From NCBI RefSeq assembly GCF_012273895.1, contig NC_052112.1:8594102-8658101 (forward strand): a DNA stretch of 64,000 nt. The letters are read 5' to 3'. Each line of letters begins with the position of its first letter. Within the stretch, counting starts at the first letter, position 1. Source of the stretch: Zerene cesonia. Taxonomy: Eukaryota > Arthropoda > Insecta > Lepidoptera > Pieridae. Shown in pieces: positions 35,910 to 46,500 of the stretch. The notes below the pieces were generated by a model, which searched no databases, had not been told where the DNA came from, and saw nothing but the letters and a program-made list of their open reading frames with translations. A program made the position numbers and the translations under genes.

Positions 35910-36035
35910 TTTAAACACGATTTATTCATTATTATTAACCCGACGTTTCGAACACTTTACAGCGAGCGTGGTCACGGGGAGACTGATAATGAATAAATCG
36001 CGTTTAAAATCCTTTTAAAAGTCTTTATTTCTAAA
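35910..36035. repeat. Foldback element copy (GTTCGAAACGTCGGG family)
   Basis: Both arms are present. The left is ACACGATTTATTCATTATTATTAACCCGACG; the right is TGATAATGAATAAATCGCGTTTAAAATCC. The loop GAACACTTTACAGCGAGCGTG, GTCACGGGGAGAC is inverted relative to the 55315 copy, as expected for an element with near-identical arms. Confidence 0.75.
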
Positions 36036-36054
36036 AGAATATACTGTATTTCGT

Positions 36055-36258
36055 ACGGTGTGTGGGAAGCTCGAGGACTGTATCCTTTTCCATGGCCTTC
36101 CCAGTCTGTTGGTTTATGGCCATAGTCGATTCTTTCTTTATACTTTACCCCTTAAAAGCCGGCTACGCATTTGCGACGGCCCTACCTCTGTATGTTATGT
36201 GCATGGTGGTGATGGCTTGACATCAGGTGAACCAGTAATTCAGTTGCTTATTATTTCA
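36055..36258 (-). mobile_element. Metulj-like SINE, head part
   Basis: On the minus strand, the head TGAAATAATAAGCAACTGAAT, TACTGGTTCACCTGATGTCAAG and the CCCATTCCTTT-like middle are diverged but alignable by eye. The 67-residue plus frame is a shadow. Confidence 0.55.
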
Positions 36259-37138
36259 TAAAAATAAGAAGTCACGAGCCCGCAGCTAGCCACATAATTT
36301 TTTGTTTTTACACGTGTGTCCCATACCCCACGACTGCACATTGGATATCGACAGCCTGATTTTATAGGTAACACAAAAATTATATATCAATTAACATCGC
36401 TATCGGATGACTGGCGTATGAACTCACAAAGGAAAGCAAAAGAAATATCAATTTCGTGTTTATAAAGGAAATGTGTAATAGAATGACGTAAACAGAAATT
36501 TCTTCGAAGCGTAGGTAGGTATAACAAAGTTGCTTGATACTTGTTCATGGAAAGTTTTCCAAAATGTCACGGCGGGATCATTAATTTTACTTATTTTTTC
36601 GCTGAAACTTATGCAAGATTTAAATAAATCGTTTGAGGCTAATAAAGTTTGTTTTTATTTTTAGATTACTCGAGTTTAATACTGGGCTAATTTTATTCTA
36701 ATGGCTTGAAGTCATCCTGAAACAAAACGGATTTTATTGTAAATTAAAATTGTTGTATATAGAAAAGGTACGGTGTCGAGATAGAAAATTATTAAATTGC
36801 TCTGTGCTATAATACTCACAAAATATTTGAATCTCACACCACAATATAATGATTCAAGTGTGGTTTATACAAAAAAGAAAATAGCAATAATAATATGTGA
36901 AAAGTTCTTGGAATATTGGAATTAATATTTCAAGTAAATTTTATGTGAGGTTAAATATTTGAAATCAAGGTGACAAACAGTTTTATTTTAATACCTAAGC
37001 CTAGCTTTCAAGGAAACCTAACCAGTTAAGTAGCCTTTTACTTGACGAAGATGAAGCCATAAAGAGGGTCTAGTTTTTTATCTTTACCTACGTCTGTTAA
37101 TCTAAACCTATATTATTGCTTATATAAATAATAATTAT

Positions 37139-37300
37139 TAACGTGAAGAGTTTGTTTGTATGTTTAAATGTGCTAATCTCAGGAACTACCGAACCGATTT
37201 AAAAAATTCTTTCACCGTTTATTAAGTACGTGCCTTATACCTTTAGGCCATACTAATATACTAATATATTATATGTACCAGGGTCGAAGCCAGGAGGTTA
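37139..37300 (+). mobile_element. Helitron-like repeat, family X, partial
   Basis: The start ACGTGAAGAGTTTGTTTGTATG, GTGCTAATCTCAGGAACTACC and ATTCTTTCACCGTTTATTAAG is clear. The 3' end is degraded near GGGTCGAAGCCAGG. Confidence 0.5.
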
Positions 37301-37515
37301 TCAAATAAGTTACCATTACAAACATGCAGGCTCTCGTCTGGTTATATTATCTCATTACACACTAAATTCAATACGTTTGTCGTTAGGGTTATGTTCCATT
37401 TTATAGTTCGTATATCTTAGTGATGTACTTACAGTTTTCGTACTTTTTGGTGTTTGTTACGCCATTGTACCATTATGGTGAATGTAATAGACCAGATCAA
37501 GATGGCAGGGAGCCG

Positions 37516-40500
37516 CTAGATGCAGGCCACTGGTGATGAGTCGTTCTGGAATTCTTGGGGGAGGCCTAAGGTACGTCCTACGATTACGACAAATTTTACT
37601 GATACTAATTTCAACTCGAATATTTACCTGATTAAAGTACCACCATTTCCTCCCAAAGAACAACGCGGTACCGGAGGGTCCGTAGTTGCTGAAAATTGGC
37701 GCGTAAGGGTTGACGTTCATGTGGTCTCCGTCCATCTGAAAGTACATTTTTAAAATTAAAAAACAATAACGTTAAGCCGCAATCTGTTCTATTGTATACT
37801 TTCCTGTTTTGTGTAGAGTTAGACTATTCATTTTCAGAATAGGGAAGGTACGTAATTAAAAATATACTTAAGTTATATCTTCTGGACTTTCAAAAGCGCC
37901 ATCAGTTTTAACCTCCCCATTTGTTAAGTTATTTTAGTATATTATCTAATGGGTAGGGATTTATTCAAGATATCTTATACTGTATGTATTCTTATTTTAT
38001 AAAAATATTATGTGTATTCAACTATATTTGTAAATATTGTATATTATTATTATTTACATACGTATTATAACTATGCATGTATATATTGCTTATATTTTAT
38101 AAACTACTAATAAATTAAACAGTTTTGAGCATAACACATCTGCTGTCAATAAGACATAAGGCATCCACTGAAAATCAGTGTTAGTACGCTGAGTGGTAGG
38201 CCTAAGTAAGGCACATGTATTCTTTAAAAACCTAATAAGTGACCTTTATTGTTATATTTACCTACGTTTATGTGTCATAATAAACTTACTTTCTTACTTT
38301 TTAAATTTAATGGGTCTTTAAATAACGTCTAAAATCCATTTCATTTTAATGTTATTAGTGCACTCTTACAATTAATCTATTCTATATATATGATTATAAG
38401 AAGTAACGAAATACTTCAATTAATAACAATCTTGATACTAATAAGCGTTATAGATATAGTCTATGCGTAATACACAGTATCTAGGACCCGACAGAAGTTG
38501 GCCTGTCTTTGTGCGAACTGTTAAATGTATGAATGTTGGATAGCCGTTATTTTTTTAATTCTTTTTCTGAAGTTTTCTCTCATAAGATGCATCTACAGAT
38601 AATAAAACATAAAAAATGCATTTAATTTTTGCATGTGCATGCTGTGGCAGGATCACGGGTGGCCGAGAGGCTAGGCGTTGCTACGGTTAGGCAAGATACG
38701 CAGGTTCGAATCCTGCCTCGTGATCAAATTTTTTCTATTCTTTCAAAAATTTCTCATAAAAAATGCAATTAGCTAAATCGGTCCAGTTCATCATGCGTAA
38801 TGAGTGAGATGACCAAGACTTGACTGACCAAGAAAAATAGGGATTCAGTTTTATTTATTATACAGATTACCGGCATAACGCATGCGCGTAATAAGTATCA
38901 TTTTACGGAAAACTTTTACCAAAGGTCAATATATCCATCAATACCTTATGGTTCCACATCCAGTTTTGTTTATATTTGTCCTTATGCAGTGTGTATGGGT
39001 TTCCAGGGTTCTTCTCGTAATCTGAGCTAGCTGATGATGGAGACAGTCCCGAGGATTCCGTGGATTCGCTGGATTGCCGAATCCTGAATGCTGATTTTAT
39101 TTTTCTGGTTCGCCGAGCAGCGGGGCGCAGCTTAATAAGTATTAAAAGCTATTAATAGTGGTTAGATTCTCTATTTGTGTGGTGTGCTAATGTGAGTGAT
39201 GACTACAACCAAAATATACTAGCTTCGCCCCGCGGTTTCACCCGCGTAAGTCCGTATCTCGTAGGAATATCGGGATAAAAAGTTGCCTATATGTTATTCC
39301 AGTTGTCCAGCTGTCTACGTACCAAATATCATTGCAATCGGTTCAGTAGTTTTTGCGTAAAAGAGCAACAAACACATTCACATCCTTACAAACTTTTTCA
39401 TTTAAAATATTAGTAAGAATAGTAGGAAGTAGGATAGTAGGATTAGCAGGATGGGTTCCTAATCATCCTTCGTTTCGCTTGTAAGTAGTTCGCAACTTTA
39501 AGATCTTAATATATGTCAATTACGTGTCACATTGTTCGCGATGGACTCCAAAATTACTTAACCGATTTTAATAACATCTGTATATTATGTGCAGTTCGAT
39601 CCAACTTAAAAGATAGGATAGTTATTATTAATTCAATGAAGTTAAATAACTAGCCGAGCGGGGCCAGGGCGTGCAACTAGTATTAATATAAATTTCTATG
39701 AATTGACGATTAAATTGTTCTTTTTAATAAATGTGTGATACTCACTTTTTCATCAGAGAATGTATCAATACTGAAAATATACGACATAGGTTATGAGTAT
39801 TAAATAATTATAAATTTACTATCTATCCATTATAAGTTTATGGTTCAAGAATTCAAGCCACATATCCATGTTAATGTAAAAAGTGAAGTCCCGTGTCCCC
39901 TACTGGGGTATGGGGCAGATGATATACATCTGTTTCACTGATCAATTTTCTTTATGGACAAGTAGGTGATCAGCCTTCTGTGTCCTGCCAGACCATGTCT
40001 TTTGTGCGTCCCTACCGGGAATCGAACCCAGGACTCCTCGATTCTTCCTACGCTTATTAATAAAAAAAAAACTATAAATTATCAAATTAGAATTTCACAC
40101 TTCCGCTATTGTTTTTTCTTTTGATATTGTAATATATGAAAGACCATTGTCTACAAGGCTGGACTGCATGTACATCAATATCTTTTCTGTATTCGTTGAT
40201 CTTATCTTTTAACTTTGGAATGGTCTTTCTTTCCTCTAAAATTTGCAAATGCTCAATCATGAATCATAGAATCATTAAAGTCGAAGAACTAACACCCAAA
40301 AAAAAACTACAACTAAAAATTGCTATCGTATTGATAACCTCCTTCTTATTTCGAAGTCGGTCGAAAAGGCGTATTTTGAAATAAAGTGCGGTAAGTAGTA
40401 AAAAAAATATTTTTTATATCAACTTACTCATCCATAATTTCGCTGGCGTCATTTTCATACTCCGTTATCTGGAAGAGAGACTCTAATATATTCTATCCAC

Positions 40501-43500
40501 TAATATTAAGTTTAACTCACTCAGGAGTGTGTGTTTTGTGCCTTGAAGGTTGCCTGGCAGAGATAGCTGTGAGCCATAAGACCGCTTTTGTTTTGTAAGT
40601 TTTTGCTTTTTTATTTCCATAAGATCCATTTTACACTAATGAATAAATAAATACATATGTTAAAAGCACTTTACGACTTATTCTCAGGTCGACCGAATAT
40701 AAAAAAAATCACAAAAATTTGTTAACCTGTTTTTGAGGAGTACGACAATTAAACCTGTGACACGAGAATTTTAAATAATGCTAGCTTTCCGTTCAGAAAC
40801 GGACAAAACTGCGGTAAAAAGAAGCTTCCCGAACTGTCTGCAGAAACAAAAAACCATTCAATCTTGCAACGCAGTAGAAAGACCATCAAATACATATCGG
40901 ATTTAGAACTATTAAAGAATTATAACTTTTAATGATAATTTGAAATATAATTCGTGTTAGAATAATATTTGAAGCTCGGAATTTGGTCAAATAACTTTAT
41001 AATCTTTTTTTGTATTTATATGGTGGTGATATTAAGAAATGAGACAATACTTACGTTTGTATTAATGTCTGGATCCCTGTAAATATCTTCAAATGGATAT
41101 ACTGTGATTTTGATGAAAAAACCCAAGTTAGTTCGTGCGGGTACTTACACATTTTTTACGCTTGCGCTTGACGGATCTATTTCTATGACGACCTTGAAAA
41201 TTATATGAATCAATATAAGTCTGAATAAATAACCATAATGCGTTAAGTATATAGTGCGATGGTTAGCGACCACCAACGCATGATATATCATTTGTTGCTT
41301 TATAATTAGTAGTTTAGATGCTTTGAAGGGACAGATGAACATACGCACATGCAAACAAACACACCGGTCAAAACCATAACCCTCCTTTTTCCGTAGTCGG
41401 GTAAAAGGATACGGAAAATAGCGTCGACTGAAGTAAAGAAATTGTTTGGGTGGGCTGGGGAAAAGTGTACGCGCGTCTGTAATATTCCAAATGAGGGGTG
41501 GATGGTATCTCCTTTAATAATAACCTTTTAAATTTATTAAACAGTTACTTACTACAGGAATCTTGCTGCAAGTGAAACATGATATAGTTATAGTATTCTA
41601 CTGTTACATAAAACAAATCCGAAACATAATTGTTATCCTCCTCCTTTTTTAAGTCGGTTGATAACTGACAACACAAGAAAATACTCGGTTGATAACTGTT
41701 TAAAATATACTCACACGCTATTCTTTGCTTGTATGTTTTGAACAGCTCCAATTATCGTAGCCTAATGAATACGAATATTAATTGTTTTATCAGTAACAGC
41801 TGTGCAATTAAATGCACATAATTATTAAATTGTAATGATTTAATATGTTTCTATTATGATAGTTGTAAATTATTGTTTTTATTGTGCTGTTAATACAAGT
41901 TTATATTTCACATTGCGTATTTTCTGCCGTTTTGTACTTGTTGTATTTCTGAGATAAAACTATCCCACATCTATGCTCGGGTATTAAACTATCTTTATAT
42001 CGAATATCATCCATATCGATTGAAAAGTTTTTACGTGAAATTGTGTTTAGTAGTAATTTCAGACGCTACCGATGACCGTTTATTGAAAGCCCATAGAATG
42101 ACTTCACAGAATGAAATATTTAAGATACCCATCGTATAAAGTTTTCATCGTATAACTTTAAATCTTTATTATATTTAGTTTGAGTCATATTACATAGTAT
42201 ACAGTTTATAAGTTTCATTGGGTCTTAACTCATTTGTACGAAGCTTTTAAAAAATCAATAAGATAACTTGTTTATACACAAATTCGAAAGCTAGAATACA
42301 TTCTAATTAATCACGCTTAAAAAGAAAGAAGCGGTCGAATTGATAATCTCCATTTTGAAAGGCGTTTAACATGAAATGATCTGTGAGGTGACATACCGCG
42401 ACATTGTTGGTTTTCCTAAAATCTGTATATCTAACTCGTTCATTGTTTTTGCCATAACTGTAAAAAAGTTTGATCTAATTAAAATGCAGTCGTGCGACTA
42501 GTGTCAATTGAACTTATATAATTGAAAAATGGCCTTCGAGTACACCACTAGTTCGGGTTTTGTTTCTTTGTGAATTAAAATAAATAAATTAAAATAAGAC
42601 CGAAGACTCAATAATACCTAAATAAAAATTATCTATTCCAGTTTATATATCAAAAGATATACAGGCTACTGTTAAATAAATCAGACTTACAGATTTAATT
42701 TAGTTATATCATATATGATTGCCTGTGCAGTTGACTTGACTTGATTGACTGTCCCAGCAGTGGGAACATATATAGGCTGATGATGATGATGATGATGATG
42801 ATATATGATTAATTCACACATGCACAACCATAAAAATAGGATTTTTTGTCCTCGTATACAAATTACAACTGCATACGATTTTGATAAATGTATAAAAGAC
42901 AGAAAAAATGACTATCGCTTGAAGGTTTCGTGATATTTTTTTCCATTCTTTGAAAATTTCTCATTTCAATGCTATAAAAGTAAAATATTCTTACGATATT
43001 CCAATGTTTTCAACGTTCCCATAGACTGCTTGATTGACATCCCTATGAGGGAACTTGAATGCTGACTTGAGCATGCCGAATGCTGGCTTGAGCAACGTGT
43101 GGCCTGGTAGTATTTTTTCAGCCCTGGGCAGGTGCTCAGGGTACCTTGGCACTCCTAATATCTCGTCATCAGAAAATATGGTTCTCCTCTGAAAATGTTT
43201 TCGATTAAAATTTGTGGATTTTGGGATCATACAAAACAGTACACCGATGTGTCTGTGGATGTAGTTACCACAGATTCTAAGTTGTGATCAAATAAAAAAA
43301 TCTTACAAGAATCCCCTTCGATTCCAAAAATATGAAAATAAAAAAAAAAACAGTCGACCCGCGTGATATAATATAAAAGTAAAGTATTTAAATTTCAATT
43401 AATTAAATTGGACAAATTAAGTTAAACCCATTTACTAAATAAGTTTGAAGTTATCGGATTGTTGAGATAATTTATGAATCCTCAACTCAAAGAAGATAAT

Positions 43501-46500
43501 GAAACAAAGGAAGCGTCAGTCGCCATTTGGAACTTTGGCCTTTATAAATACAAGTTTATTATAATGTACACCTCACAGGATATAAAAGGGAACGTTTCTT
43601 TAAAATTCTAATTCAATATTTTCCTTCATACAGTGGTTAACGCTTGAGCGTAGAACCGAGAGGCCCTGGGTTCAATTCCCGGTGAGGACGCACAAAAAAA
43701 AATGTCTCGGTCAGGCAGGACACTGAACTCTGAGGACTGAACAGGACACTGTCTCTAAAGAAAAATCGATCAGTGAAACAGATGTACATCATCTGCCCCA
43801 TACCCCGATAGGGGACACGGGTCTTCACACACACACACACACATTATTAATTTGACATCATAGGCATGATGAAAGATTTTGATGTAGTTTGTTGATGTTG
43901 TTTTCATACGAACTTTATCTTAATTAAAGTGATGTTTTAAGTATTATATATCAAACTGTGATGTAAACTTCCTTAGCATCTACTCTTTTCTATATTATAT
44001 CACTACAATAAGTATCTTATCGAAACATATGCATATGTACATTGAAACACATATGCTACACGTTATCAGCAATTTCATACGAATATATTTGATTCTTATC
44101 AATGCTGCCACATAAAAAGGTGTACTATGAAACTACTATATAACATTCATAATTGCCATAAGAAATACAACGTGCAATGAGTAATTTTGAAACAATAGAA
44201 AAAACTTGATCACGATACGAAAACCATATTTCTTCTATTATTTCAAAATTTTGCATTTATAAAGCACTAGCTGCGCTTCGCGGTTTCACCCGCGCAAGTC
44301 CCTATCCCGTAGAAATATCGGGATAAAAAGTTCCCTATCTGTTATTCCAGTTGTTCAGCTGTCTACGTACCAAATTTCATTGCAATCGGTTCAGTAGTTT
44401 TTGCGTGAAAGAGCAACAAACACACACACATCCTTACAAACTTTCGCATTTATAATATTAGTATAATAGGATTTCAATGCTATAAAACTATAAATTAAAT
44501 ACAACGTGTAAGTTACTGTAGAAAACTGTAACGCCTAAGCCAATTGATATGTCCCGAACTGTACACTATCAGAAACTCAGTACTCACGAGACAAAAGGAT
44601 TTATTCAATGTACACGAGTATTCGCTTCATGACTCAGTTCCTCTGCACTCGAATGGTTAGTGTGAACTATAGTTAAGGAAAGTTTGGGCCGAGTTCGTGT
44701 GAACACGGCTTATCAATTATCGGTGGAAACAGTTACTGATACGGTTTGTACAATGGATACAGGGAGGGAAGTTAAGCATGCTTTGGTATAGTGGCTCGCA
44801 CTGACTGCTTGTATGTACATTGGACATATGTGTGTGTACGACGGTACTCATAAACATACACACACACGCAGTGATGTTATAGCTTCTGATGGATGAACTG
44901 AGTTCAATTTTGTTTTATATTAGCTGCCCACCCCCTTCCCCCCGCGGTTTTATCCGCGTAAGTCTGTATCCCGTAGGAATATCGGGATAAAAAGCCTATA
45001 TGTTATTCCAGTCGTCCAGCTATCTACGCACCAATTTTCAGATGCAATCGGTTCAGAAGTTTTTGTGTGAAAGAGTAACAAACATACATACACATACATC
45101 CATCCTCACAAACTTTCGCATTTATAATATTAGTAGGATAGGATAGTATTTGGAAAGGAATTAGTTGAAGAAGTGCGAATTATATGTCTTCTTTCTAACG
45201 CTTTTAACTCAGGTCAGATTAAGTTAAGAGGTATACACGTCACTGTAAGTTTGGTTTATTTCACTATTTCGTATTGAAATAATAATACTAAAAGCACCAC
45301 TTCTGGCACTGTCCCTTGTAATGTTTTTAATACACCACCAAATAAGCATGTGTATTAATGAATATAAGACATTTTTTCTTTCTTTTTAACACAGTGGATC
45401 ATATAATTAAAGACATTAAAACACGCCTTTAGCTTCGTTGTCCTTAAACGTATAAACTCGTTTGAAATAACTTTAATCGTTTTCCAATATCATAGGTGTA
45501 ATTGGCCCTAATTCTAGCAAGAGAAACGTATCAAAGTAAGGTATGTTTCATTTACATTTGCTTAGTGAAAACTTGCTAACTATTCAACAAAATATGTTAA
45601 GTTTAACTTGAATCACTTTGAAATTCAGGAAAGTGCCTTCAGGCTTAAACAAGACTAATATCGTTTAAACCTAAACATGTTTCAGTCAGGTGAATTAGAT
45701 TGCACACACACGTATAAATATTTTACGTAATGCTATCTCCATACTAAGGATATAATATCAGGAACTGATTTTTTTGTCACAGTCGGCAATGGAGCTGGTG
45801 GGTCGCCTGATGGTAAGCACTACCACCGCCCATGATTGCTGAGTATTTGGGAAGGGATCAAGAAAGGATTGGCGAGAGGAATAAAAGAAAGGACTGGGAA
45901 GGGTAAGGAAAAGGATATGGGCCACCGGCTCCCCCACTCACCGAACGATACACAGCAGAATGCTATTTCACGCCGGTCTTCTGTGGGGGTGTGGTACTTC
46001 CCCGGTGCGAGCTGGCCCAATTCGTGCCAAACGTGCTCGACTACCATATATAAAAATGATGGATAGATAAAAAAAAATTCTTTCACCGTTGTATATGTAC
46101 GTGATACTTGAATGCTATGTATGGACTATGAGCGAAGCCAGGACAGACCGCTAGTAAATAATAAATCTACTTTAACAACTTTCAAAATTATGATATGTTA
46201 TTCATATAAATTACGAGTTATTTTATGATGTTCGTTACTTTAGATCATTTTACTGTGTAAATCGATTTTTATAATGAATTTGGTCTAGTTGGTCTAGTTC
46301 TGACAATTAGACGGCGGTCAAATTATTCGTCGAAAAGTACTTATGTTGAAATATTAAAAAATAAACTTACTTTAACATACTCCAAGAGATTGCGAATATC
46401 CAGGGATCTGATATTTCTTCCATATAACACAACCAAATTCTAAAAAAAATATTTTTATTACATATTTATTACAGCGAATTATTAACAATAGTAGATGTAG

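Noticed and set aside
40136..40384. 82-residue plus-strand frame ending RSRSKRRILK
   Set aside because: It is antisense to an intron of gene B with no recognisable domain; composition explains it.
41553..41565. Alternative 13-nt exon in gene B (acceptor TTGCAG)
   Set aside because: It breaks phase with both neighbours. Using the next AG (CAGCAAG) gives a 9-nt exon that keeps phase and matches the 9-nt exon of gene A.
42778..42806. (GATGAT)n arrays as regulatory or coding repeats, also near 47160 and 57650
   Set aside because: Each follows the conserved CCCAGCAGTGGGAAC end of a SINE, so they are SINE tails.
43820..43845. (CA)n run as an independent microsatellite
   Set aside because: It is the tail extension of the family T SINE ending at GGGTCTTCA.
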